64,000 nt of DNA from Dreissena polymorpha. Lineage: Eukaryota > Mollusca > Bivalvia > Myida > Dreissenidae. Positions 34,588-46,200 of this stretch are shown piece by piece. Every line of letters begins with the position of its first letter. Position 1 is the first letter of the stretch. Below the pieces are notes generated by a model. It did not search any database and was not told where the DNA came from. It was given only the letters and a program-made list of their open reading frames with translations. Position numbers and translations under genes: made by a program. The DNA is taken from contig NC_068357.1 of NCBI RefSeq assembly GCF_020536995.1, positions 60,000,123 to 60,064,122 on the forward strand, given 5' to 3'.

Positions 34588-34974
34588 TTAAAAGTAACAT
34601 ATCAAATGCACCACTGGGTCCTGCTATTCACCTAGCTACTGTGTACTTTACAATGTTTTAAGCAAGTAAATATTGCCAAAGGAGTGCATATTTTATCATT
34701 TTGTAAGAGGAAAACATTTCCCCTTGGAGAATTTGTAACTGCAAATATTATCACTGAATTGTAACCTCACATTCGAGGAGACACCAACAACACAAGGAGA
34801 CAACAACAACACAATACTTATAGATTGACTTTAACATTATTGTTTTAACTGATCTACGTTTAATTGATTTAAGGATTAAGTTATGCGCCTATAAGGTTTC
34901 AAATTTAGATTGAATAAATTGTGTTTATTTTATTTAAAAGGGTAAAAGTAATTTACTAAACACTGTTTTCTTAG

Positions 34975-35790
34975 TTGTACTGATTTTCGGACGTAAGTAT
35001 AAGTCGGATGGTGAATGCTGCAGCTATAAAAGCACATTCACTTCCAAATACATATACATCTCGGTCAGCAGCTGGAGCGTGCGCGTCGCGACCGAGGCGA
35101 GAGTCACCCGCAGAAGATCTTCTCACCTGTACATATTTCCTAATAGAGGGAACTTCTGCGGGCGGCTCTGCTAATCCAGCTGAGTCCGCCACCCTCGAGC
35201 CGGACGTGTTCTACACTGCTATGTTCGCTGTCTCCCCAAAGATACAGCGGTCTCGTCAACCGCTGATACAGGACCTTGAAGACCGGGGGCCCGAGCCACT
35301 CTGTATGCAAGGGTCAAGGAGGTAGTGTGGCTTTCACACTATACTTTCCAAGAGAGGGACTGGTACATCGACGGGGGTTCGCTATGTCCAGGATCTTGAG
35401 ACCGGGGGCCCGAGCCACTCTGTATGCAAGGGTCTAGGAGATAGTGTGGCTTTCACACTATACTTTCCAAGAGAGGGACTGGAGGACGTACGGGATGGAC
35501 CTGGTGTTAACATCAGAACATCGAGGGTGTGGCCCTAGAGAGTGGACCCGGGGCGGCGGTACTCAGTGCGCTCAACGCACTGGGGAAACCGTCTCGGGGT
35601 TGAAGACGACGGCCGGTGACGAGAGTGGCCATAAAGGCAGAGCTGCTTGCTGCACTCCCTCGGCGGAGCTGCGTCCAGACAAGAATTTATCTGGAGATTG
35701 TCTCCCCTGAAACATCACAGGGGCAGGTCGATACCAAATGTAGTCATGAAGACGCGGGAACGACCTGTAACTAAACTACAACAACACCAG
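34975..35790. repeat. GC-rich dispersed repeat with an internal duplication of about 115 bp
   Basis: A GC-rich island stands in AT-rich DNA. GACCGGGGGCCCGAGCCACT through GAGAGGGACTGG occurs twice (about 35280-35360 and 35399-35482). The segment resembles the untranslated 5' region of a retroposon (GGGAACGACCTGTAACTAAA near its end), but no reverse transcriptase is visible. Open frames on both strands lack recognisable domains. Confidence 0.45.
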
Positions 35791-35901
35791 TGATTTTTTT
35801 TGATCAAATTTACAGCCGATTTTCGGCTGCTTCCCAATCGCAAAAAAACACGTTTTTTCCCAAAAATCTGACCAAAATTTCCCAAAAAAAGCCAAACTTC
35901 C

Positions 35902-35911
35902 AAAAAAAAAA

Positions 35912-35951
<40 letters not shown>
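35902..35951. repeat. A14-T36 homopolymer junction
   Basis: A run of 14 A is followed directly by 36 T, able to fold as a hairpin. Run lengths of this kind are often misassembled. Confidence 0.85.
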
Positions 35952-35955
<4 letters not shown>

Positions 35956-36027
35956 AGAAGTCTCATATAACTTAATTATGATTTCATAAATCTAGGTCTC
36001 AACTTTATTTTTTAAACATCTTACAAA

Positions 36028-36852
36028 CAAGGGCTGTTTGTTAAACATGCATGCCCCCCATATGGGCTCTCTGTTGTAGTGAGAGCCATTGTGTGAATAT
36101 GTTTTTTGTCACTGTGACCTTGACCTTTGACCTAGTGACCTGAAAATCAATAGGGGTCATCTGCCAGTCATGATCAATGTACCTATGAAGTTTCATGATC
36201 CTAGCCATAAGCAAACTTGAGTTATCATCCGGACACCATTTTACTATTTCGGGTCACCGTGACCTTGACCTTTGAACTAGTGACCTGAAAATCAATAGGG
36301 GTCATCTGCGAGTCATGATCAGTCTACCTATCAAGTTTCATGATCCTAGGAATAAGCCTTCTTGAGTTATCATCCGGAAACCATTTTACTATTTCGGGTC
36401 ATCGTGACCTAGACCTTTGACCTTGTGACCTGAAAATCAATAGGGGTCATCTGCGAGTCCTGATCAATCTACCTATCAAGTTTCATGATCCTAGGCCTAA
36501 GCTTTCTTGAGTTATCATCCGGAAACCATTTTACTATTTCGGGTCACTGTGACCTTGACCTTTGACCTAGTGACCTGAAAATCAATAGGGGTCATTTGCG
36601 AGTCATGATCAATCTACCTATCAAGTTTCATGATCCTAGGGCGAAGCGTTCTTGAGTTATCATCCGGAAACCATTTTACTATTTCGGGTCACCGTGACCT
36701 TGACCTTTGACCTAGTGACCTCAAAATCAATAGGGGTCATCTGCGAGTCATGATCAATGTACCTGAAGTTTCATGATGACCGACCGACAGACCGACTGAC
36801 AGACCGACATGAGCAAAGCAATATACCCCCTCTTCTTCGAAGGGGGCATAAA
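36028..36852 (+). repeat. Hairpin-ended dispersed repeat with about 150-bp tandem core, copy 1
   Basis: It runs from ACAAGGGCTGTTTGTTAAAC to CTTCTTCGAAGGGGGCATAA. Its core is about five tandem units of roughly 149 bp, each holding TGACCTTGACCTTTGACCTA. The plan (unique ends, variable tandem core, 3' hairpin) resembles bivalve pearl-like, Helitron-related elements; that link is inference. Other copies are at 41208, 58452 and 61543. Confidence 0.8.
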
Positions 36853-37248
36853 TATATAACTTGAATTTAGTCATTTTTGTCCATAAATCATTCCCAAACT
36901 TGCCACTTTCATTGATTAAAAAAAATCCCAATTTGACCAGACTCCTTTTCTAGAAAACTCCCTGAACATGCACTTAAAAACAATATCACTTCTGTTACTT
37001 ATAATCCTATTTATAATGCTTATTTTTTCCCAATTTCATGGTTTATCGCGCTATTTTTCCCAATTTCAAGGTTAATCGCGCTAATTTTCCCAATTCAAAA
37101 GGCACAGGCTGTAACAAATAAAAGCAAAAAAAATCACTGAACACACACAATACATATACATTACCTTATTTTGTACTGAAGGATGGGAGAAATAAAGCAT
37201 TGCTATTGTGTGTCTGTATATCCAGAGGCTTGTTGTTTGAACTCGACT

Positions 37249-37631
37249 TTAAGGACATATCACTTTCTGAAATGGTCAGAAGTGGGTGTAAAGGATCCTT
37301 TTTTCAGTGTTTCAATTGTGTTATATTTAATAATACTCTAACATTTTCTTCTACAGTTGTGTAGGTTTCAGCTAGTGTCAATGGATTTTTGAACAAAATA
37401 AGAAAAAAAGTCTTACAACGCCCAAGAAAAAAGTGGTTTATAAGTTGAAAACTTGTGATTATTTACTCTTTTTGAAAGATTTCATTTGAACTGGTTTATG
37501 TATCACTGAATTATATGTTATTTTAGTTCTGCATATTGTTCCAATCTTAACATACAATGCTAATATGAGGAATTAATATTTGACATTACTCCACCCACTT
37601 CTGACCATTTCAGAAAGTGATATGTCCTTAA
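37249..37631. mobile_element. MITE with perfect 40-bp terminal inverted repeats
   Basis: TTAAGGACATATCACTTTCT and the next 20 bases at the left are exactly complementary to the last 40 bases. The element is about 380 bp and TTAA is present at both edges. Perfect ends suggest a young insertion. There is no coding capacity. Confidence 0.9.
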
Positions 37632-37860
37632 CTAGAACTAGAAGGCGCATAAAAATGATCATATAAAGGGAATTTTAGCTGCAACCTGTTTTAGCTTAAT
37701 TATTGTCTGTTTGTAAACTGAACAGTAAAGAGTGGATTTGCCATTGGCAAATACGTTTTGATGGCATCAATCTCTGTGACCCATCCCTAGTTCAGAATGG
37801 ACTTGTATGAAAAACATTCATTTAATACTGCATAAATTACTGTTATTACTGCTCAATTGG

Positions 37861-38193
37861 TCATTGTCGGCTCGGGTACTACTCAAATGTACCCTGGGTA
37901 CTCTTAAGTATACGTACAAGTACCCCAGGTACGGTAAATATACTTAAACATACCCGGTCTATATTAGATTGTACCCGAGTTGTATTCCCGCCCAAACTCC
38001 GATGTCGTAAAACGCGCTACCGGTTACCATAAAATGATATAATTTATCTTAACAACCTTCTCTTTATAAAAAACTGCATTAACATGCTATTTAGTAGGAA
38101 TTTCGATAATATAGAGGCCATTAACAGAAAATTGACATGTAAGTATACTTAAGAGTACCCGGGATACATGTAAGTAGTACCCGAACACAATGA
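37861..38193. mobile_element. MITE with about 52-bp inverted ends (GGGTACT-rich)
   Basis: TCATTGTCGGCTCGGGTACT and onward at the left is matched by a near-complement ending CCGAACACAATGA at the right. The inner ends share GGGTACTCTTAAGTATAC. About 333 bp, noncoding. Confidence 0.88.
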
Positions 38194-38495
38194 CAAATCA
38201 CGCGTTATTACCTGGACACTTAAATTTTCAGATTGCCAAAATTTTGATTCTGTAATTTGATACCTAGATTATCACATAAAATTATGAACTCTAAATTTGA
38301 CGTAAATATTTATGCATTCATGTTTACTCAGACGGTCATAAAATTAGGCAGATAAATTAGGCAATAAATACATAATAAATACATTTGGCAATGAGAGAAG
38401 TCAGTGAACCATTTCATTTGTGTTATAGGAATATATAGACCATTGTTTCACCTGCTAGTTGAAAGTGATTATTTGGTTTGATTGAAGCATTGACA

Positions 38496-39424
38496 GTTTT
38501 TATGCCCCCGGTAGGGTGGCATATAGCAGTTGAACTGTCCGTCAGTCAGTATGTCAGTATTTGTGTATGTGTGTATGTCAGTCTGTCCATCTGTCCAAAA
38601 AATCTTTAACATTGGCCATAACTTTTTCACTATTGAAGATTGCAACTTGATATTTGGCATGCATGTGAAGCTGAACATTTTGAGTGGTGAAAGGTGAAGG
38701 TCAAGGTCATCCTTGAAGGTCAAATGTCAAATATATGGCGTCTGTCCATCCGAAAACTTTAACATTGGCCATAACTTTTTCAATATTGAAGATAGCAACT
38801 TGATATTTGGCATGCATGTGTATCTCTTGAAGCTGCACATTTTGAGTGGAGGAAGTTCAAGGTCAAGGTCATCCTCCAAGGTCAAATGTCAAATATATGG
38901 CGTCTGTCCGTCCAAAAATTTTAACATTGGCCATAACTTTTTCAATATTAAAGATAGCAACTTGATATTTGGCATGCATGTGTATCTCATGAAGCTGCAC
39001 ATTTTGAGTGGTGGAAGTTCAAGGTCAAGGTCAACCTTTAAGGTCAAAGGTAAAAAATAATAATTTCAAAGCGGCGTTCTCATGAAGCTGCACATTTTGA
39101 GTGGTGGAAGTTCAAGGTTAAGGTCATCCTTGAAGTTCAAGGTCATCCTTCAAGGTCAAAGGTAAAAAAAATAAATGCAAAGTGGCGTTATCATGAAGCT
39201 GCATGAAGCTGTGGTGGAAGTTCAAGGTCATCCTTCAAGGTCAAGGTCATCCTTCAAGGTCAAAGATTTTTTTTTTTTCAAAGCGGTGTTCTCATGAAGC
39301 TGCACATTTTGAGTGGTGGAAGTTCAAGGTCAAGGTCATCCTTCGAGGTCAAAGGTCAATTTTTATTTTTTTCAAAGTGGCGCAATAGGGGGCATTGTGT
39401 TTCTGGCGAACACATCTCTTGTTT
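38496..39424 (+). repeat. Dispersed repeat with tandem AAGGTCAAGGTCA core
   Basis: It starts TTTTATGCCCCCGGTAGGGT and ends AACACATCTCTTGTT. The core consists of several units with AACATTGGCCATAACTTTTT, CTTGATATTTGGCATGCATG and runs of AGGTCA. An inverted, shortened relative begins at 53625. Confidence 0.8.
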
Positions 39425-40144
39425 ATTCTGTAGCATTTCCATTCATTTGTCCCAATTACAATTTACATGTATGAAAATCTTATGCAAGTTACTTTTTATT
39501 GACTTGAAAATCATTATTTTATTAATTAGTGCCTATTAACAATTCAGTTAACTAGGACTATTTACCCATCTCGAAACGTGAACTTGAGCAATTTGTTAAG
39601 CACCCTATTTATTGTGAAATAACAAAAAATCAATTATAAGCAATGAAATAATAATTTGATTGGTTTATTATAGTTAGATAATAAAACATTCGTATTATGT
39701 AAGTAATACTTAAGCAAATACTTATCTTTGTACACGATGGTCAGAGAACAGCCTTCAAAAATGTGTTTTTGTTGAACAAAATCAACCAAATGAATATTTA
39801 TATTCATTTGAAACTTATTGTAACATCATAAATACTGTTTGACATGGTATTTTGTATACATGAACCATCATACATCAAAACTGTGACCTTATACTCAAGA
39901 AAAATTTGAATGTCAATGCCATAGGTATATTTTAATTGTGTCTCATATTTCATGGCCACTGAAAGTTGAGATTTTTTTGTATATCTTAATTTAGAAAAAA
40001 TAGATTATGTACTTTTATTAAAACCAGTCTAAACAAATTAACCAACATTTTCCTAGTGGACATACATGTAAGTGGAAAACTTAATTTAAAGCATATACTT
40101 ATACATATATATTGCATATTGACCCAGTTCGGTATATTTTCAGA
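39425..40144. other. Upstream region of POP4
   Basis: No repeat family or gene is recognised. A TATTTTCAG acceptor-like site ends one base before the POP4 ATG, so a 5' untranslated exon may lie in this stretch or further left. The promoter could not be placed. Confidence 0.4.
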
Positions 40145-40201
40145 ATGGACCTGTATACCAAACTTCCACAGTCTATAAAATGTCCAGTCAGTCAAGAAAA
40201 G
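40145..40201 (+). CDS. POP4: POP4 coding exon 1
   Basis: It encodes MDLYTKLPQSIKCPVSQEK and ends in phase 0 at a GTTAGT donor. ATG choice: it is the first in-frame Met and gives the family's usual length. The preceding TTTTCAG suggests that an untranslated exon is spliced on. Confidence 0.75.
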
Positions 40202-43200
40202 GTTAGTGATTATGGCAAATTATGATGTATAATTGCATATTGTAACTACTGGAGCAGTCTTTAACTAGAGATTTGTCACAGACGTGACGAATACCCCCAC
40301 ATGCCGCATTGACACAGAATATTTGACTTCACAAAAAACAACGGACACCATGCTCAATGTTTAAAAGGCACTAAATGACCCCGTGACCTAGTTTTAGACC
40401 TGGCATGGCCCATGTTCGAACTTGACCTACACATCATCTAGATACAACTTTTGACCAAGTTTGGTGAAGATCGGTTGAAAACTACTTGAGAGAGGACACC
40501 ATGCTGAATGTGTAAAACGATTTTAGTGACACCATGACCTAGTTTTTGATCTGGCATGGCCCATGTTGGAACTTGGCCTTAAGATCATATACATGTAGAT
40601 AAAACTTCTGACCAAGTTTGGTGAAGATCGGATGAAAACTAATTGAATTAGAGAGCGGACACCATGCTCAATATTTAAAACGCACTAAGTGACCCGGTGA
40701 CCTAGTTTTTGGCCTGGCATGACCCATGTTCAAAGTTAGCCTAGAGATCATCTAGATAAAACTTTTGACCAAGTTTGGTGAAGCTTCGATGAAAACTACT
40801 TGAATTAGAGAGCGGATGCCATGCTCAATGTTTTAAACGCTTTAAGTGACCCAGTGACCTAGTTTTTGACCCGGCATCACCTATATTCGAACTTGACCTA
40901 GACATCATCTAGATACAACATCTGACCAAGTTTGGTGAAGATCTGATGAAAACAACTTGAATTAGAGAGCGGACACTTAATATGGACCGACAGACAGACA
41001 AGTTCACTCCTATATACCCCAACTTCGTGTGTGGGTATAATAAAACACAGTTATATTAGGAGTCTTTGAGCATATATTTGTGCCAGGAAAATAATAAACA
41101 GGTTATTTTTTCAACACTTTTCTTAATGTTTTGTGTAGCCCATTTACTTTAGTTTCAAGTATGAAGTTTAACAGTAGCAAAATACTATGGTAAATAAGAA
41201 GAAACAAGGGCTGTTTGTAAAACATGCATGCCCCCCATATGGGCTGTCAGTTGTAGTGGCAGCCAATGTGTGAATACGTTTTTTTTTCACTGTGACCTTG
41301 ACCTTTGACCTAGTGACTTGAAAATCAATAGGGGTTATCTGTCAGTCATGATCAATGTACCTATGAAGTTTCATGATCCTAGGCGTAAGCATTCTTGAGT
41401 TATCATCCGAAAACCATTTTACTATTTTGAGTCACTGTGACCTTGACCTTTGACCTAGTGACCTGAAAATCAATAGGGGTCATCTGCCAGTCATGATCAA
41501 TGTTCCTATGAAGTTTCATGATCCTAGGCATAAGCATTCTTGAGTTATCATCCGGAAACTGGTGGACGGACCGACCGACATGTGCAAAACAATATACACC
41601 CTCTTCTTCAAAGGGGGGGGGGGGGGGGGCATAAAAAAAAGTTATGTTATATGTACAAAAGACATGTTTAGCTGAGTTAAAAGGGGTTAATGCTTGGGTT
41701 ATATAAAATGACTTAATTATTGTATTCTTTGATAATATCAACCGCTACATTGCTTATTGCCTGTTTCTTTCTACTTTGCATCAAGGATTCAATATTTGTA
41801 TACATGATATGTTATTTCAACAATATAATAAACTTGACTCTGTATGTGTGCCTATAGGCAGCTTTTGATATTGTTTAATATGAAATAATATCAGATTACA
41901 TTTGTTTTCAAAAGGGTTCGAAGAAAAAGCCAATCCGAGAGTATTTAACAGACAGCCTGCCTGCCAGATACACTGGGTTTGAAGCTCTAGAACATAAGGC
42001 ACATGTCCTCGACAGTGTCCGCAAGAAATGGCAAAAACCAGAAAAGGGCAAAGGAAGAAATAGGCTGTCCGTCAATGACCGGCGAAAACTTAACATATTT
42101 GAGCTTAAAGCTGAGGGTCTTAGGTAAATATTATGTAGTATGTACCAAATTTTATCAAATTATACCATTTTGTTGTCAAGCCCCCATTGGAAAGCTTGTT
42201 ATTGCATTCACAATGCTCTAGTGAAATTTTCTGTTATGTAGGCGTCCAATTTCTCTGGACTGTAATTTCATGATTAATCTTGCAATTAAAAACTATTTGT
42301 CACACTTGGTCACCATGTTTTTTCTGTAACTTTGTTATTAATCAGGCAATTTTACCATAACTTGCCAAAAATCTTTGCAGGACCAAAACCATGTGCTGAA
42401 CCAGTAATATTTTATTATGTATACTTGTATACAGGTTAATTGACTAAATATCTGTCAATTTTTAGTGATCTGTACCAGCAAATCTATTAATGTAGTTGTC
42501 TACATTCATTAAAACAGAAAAATTATTTAACGATATGTGAGAATGAAAAACATGTTAAAAAAACGCACAAAAATAGGTAATGGCTGTATCGAATTGCCAC
42601 AATATTACATTGTTTTATTCAGCTTCTATAAATGATTTAGTGTTCAATAAGCAGTGAGACAACTTGACGTATTCTTTGTTAAAAAATATTTGACCCATTA
42701 AAAATGTGTCAGTCTTGACCGTTAGACCAACGGTTTTCTGGAAGACTGTGTCCTCTTGTTCTCTTAACTCTCTGGTCACTCTAAATGTGTAAGCCTTGTC
42801 TGTCAGACCAACAGTTTTCTGGAAGACTGGGTTCTCTTAACTCTTTAGTCACTCTAAATTTGTCAGTCTTGTCTGTCAGACCAACGGTTTTCTGGAAGAC
42901 TGGGTTCTCTTGTTCTCTTAACTTTTTGGTCACTCTAAATTTGTCAGTCTTGTCTTTCAGACCAATGGTTTTCTGGAAGACTGGGTTCTCTTGTTCTCTT
43001 AACTCTTTGGTCACTCTAGATTTGTCAGTCTTGCCTGTCAGACCAACGGTTTTCTGGAAGACTGGGTTCTCTTGTTCTCTGAACTCTTTGGTCGCTCTTT
43101 ATTTGTCAGTCTTGTCTGCCAGACCAACGGTTTTCTGGAATACTGGTTTCTCTTGTTCTCTTAACTCTTTGGTCACTCTAAATTTGTCAGTCTTGTCTGT

Positions 43201-46200
43201 CAGACCAACTGTTTTCAGGAAGACTGAGTTTTCTTGTTCTCTTAACTCTTTGGTCACTCTAAATTTGTCAGTCTTGTCTGTCAGACCAATGGTTTTCTGG
43301 AAGACTGGGTTCTCTTGTTCTTTTAACTCTTTGGTAACTCTTAATTTGTCAGTCATGTCTGTTAGACCAACGGTTTTCTGGAAGACTGGGTTCTTGTGTT
43401 TTCATAATTTTTTGGTCACTCTTATAAGTTAATTTGTCAGTCTTGTCTGTCAGACCAATGTTATTCTGGAAGACTGGGTTCTCTTGTTCTCTTAACTCAG
43501 CGGTCACTCTAAATTTGTAACTCTTGTCTGTCAGATCAACAATTTTCTGGAAAACTGGGTTCTCTTGTTCTGTTAACTTTTTTGCCACTCTTAATTTGTC
43601 AGTCTTGCCTGTCAGACCAACTGTTTTCAGGAAGACTGAGTTTTCTTGTTCTCTTAACTCTTTGGTCACTCTTAATTTGTTCGTCTTGTCTTTTAGACCA
43701 ACCGTTTTCAGGAAGACTGGGTTGTGTTTTGAAAACTCTTAACCCTTCGGTCAATTGCAGGTTTGAAGACTATCTCCCTCTACACAGACTTTGGCAAGAT
43801 TACATGCGGAGCATTCTGGACCTCAGCAGGTACCAAGATTTAAATAATATTGTTCACTGTAGTTTCTTTTAATTTTGTTCACATGACAAATGGTGGATTC
43901 GAAAAATCTGGCATTTTTATTCCCTGTTGAAGATAGATATTTTTTGGTGTTTTCCGTCTGTTGCAAACTTGTTAGTTTCAGGGCTATATCTGATAAACTA
44001 TATATGATTTCAATATGAAACTTCATGGTTGTACAGATATCAATGATGAAAAGTGCCATGCTCAAAACTATAACCCTACACATTCTTAAATAAGTCATTG
44101 CTCATTGTTGTTTTTGTAAGCACTAGATCTTATACAAGATTGTATTTTCAGGACTATATCTCATACAAGATGTAAGATAAAGAGATGAAACTTTATAGGT
44201 TGATAGATATCAATGCAGAGAAGTTCCATGCACAAGACCCTTTTCCCTACAATTTATTAAATAAGAATTATTGCCCTTTGTTGTTTTTGTATGATCTTTT
44301 CAGGGCTTTATCTCAAATACGATGCAATATTTCCCCATAAAGCTTGATGGATGTATAGATATCAATGAGGAGAATTCCAAATACATAAAAACAATAACTT
44401 GGTGGATATCAATTCAACAAATTTGCATCTTGTTGGATCTAAAAATTGAGAATTTTTATACGCCCGTATAAAATACGGGACGTATTATGTGAAACCCCTT
44501 GGCGGGCGGGCGGGCGGCGGGCGGGCGGCGGGCGGAAGGCATCACTTTGTCCGGACTCTAATTCAAATTGTATTCATCCGATCTTCACCAAACTTGGTCA
44601 GCAGTTGCATCTAGTTGATATCTAGGCCAAGTTCGAATATGGGTCATGCCGGGTCAAAAACTAGGTCATAGGGTCAATAAGTGCATTTTCAAAGGGGCCA
44701 CTTTGTCCGGACTCTATTTCAAATTGTATTCATCCGATCTTCACCAAACTTGGTCAGCAGTTGCATCTAGTTGATATATAGGCCAAGTTCGAATATGGGT
44801 CATGCCGGGTCAAAAACTAGGTCATAGGGTCAATTAGTGCATTTTCAACGGCGCCACTTTGTCCGGACTCTAATTCAAATTGTATTCATCCGATCTTCAC
44901 CAAACTTGGTCAGTAGTTGCATCTAGTTGATATCTAGGTCAAGTCCGAATATGGGTCATGCTGGGTCAAAAACTAGGTCAAAGGGTCAATTAGTGCATTT
45001 TACTTTGTCCGGACTCTAATTCAAATTGTATAAATCTTATCTTCACCAAACTTGGTCAGTAGTTGCATCTAGTTGATATCTAGGCCAAGTTCGAATATGG
45101 GTCATGCCAGGTAAAAAACTAGGTCATAGGGTCAATTAGTCCATTTTCAACAGCGCCACTTTGTCCGGACTCTTATTCAAATTGTATTCATCCGATCTTT
45201 ACCAAACTTGGTCAGTAGTTGCATCTAGTTGATATCTAGGTCAAGTTCGAATATGGGTCATGTCGGGTCAAGAACTAGGTCATAGGGTCAATTAGTGCAT
45301 TTTCAACGGCGCCACTTTGTCCGGACTCTAATTCAAATTGTATTCATCCGAAACTTTTAAACAACTTTTTATCCAGTTTTTAGGGAACTAATTTCAAGAT
45401 AAGTAATATCAGTACAGGAAATACTGCCATTCTATACCTATGTAGGTCTAAACAATTATGATTTAAATATTGTGTTTTAGAGAACAAATGAGACTAAGTG
45501 TACACTTATTGATATCAATGCATATATATGAATATATCAGTTATATAAGTTGTTGTTGTTTTTTTTGCTTATTTCCAAAACAAATACATCAATCATCAGT
45601 GTATCATCTCCAATGGCACACGAATCGGGCGTATATTGCTCCGTCATGCGGCGCTCTTGTTTACAAGTCAGATATGAGACTTCAAACATAAGTCTTCAAC
45701 ATTTAATTCCTTGGTTGAGCAGACCCATGAAGCTCCACGAAAACTATTGTCTGATGAATTATAATGGTTTCACAGTCTGTTTATCATAATTTAACATGGA
45801 TGCACAGTAAGGGTATCACGTTTACATATTTTTCTAAACGTTAAATCGAAATGAAATAAATGAAACGTTACCATTTAAACGGTATCCCTATGTCCGTTTT
45901 AAAAGCATCAGTGCCATGGCCTCTCCAAACTGAAAGCAGTAATTACTTCTGAAAGTTATATTGAGTGCATATCCCATTCGCAATATGACGTCATATTTAA
46001 ACAAACTGTTCTCGTCGTTGTCTAACCATTGGGTTACACTTTGTCTATTTTCATGCCGTAATATTTTGTAACAAAAACAAATTAATATCGAACCAACATT
46101 CCTTAAATAAGAGTATTAACCGGTTTTAAAATTTTCAATGTTTTACTTAACACGATGTACATCCAAAGATGCATACTTCAATTTCAGTAAAAATGTTTCT

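Noticed and set aside
42785-43669. 215-aa plus-strand frame and minus-strand partners with 27-residue repeats
   Set aside because: They are by-products of the 81-bp minisatellite in a POP4 intron.
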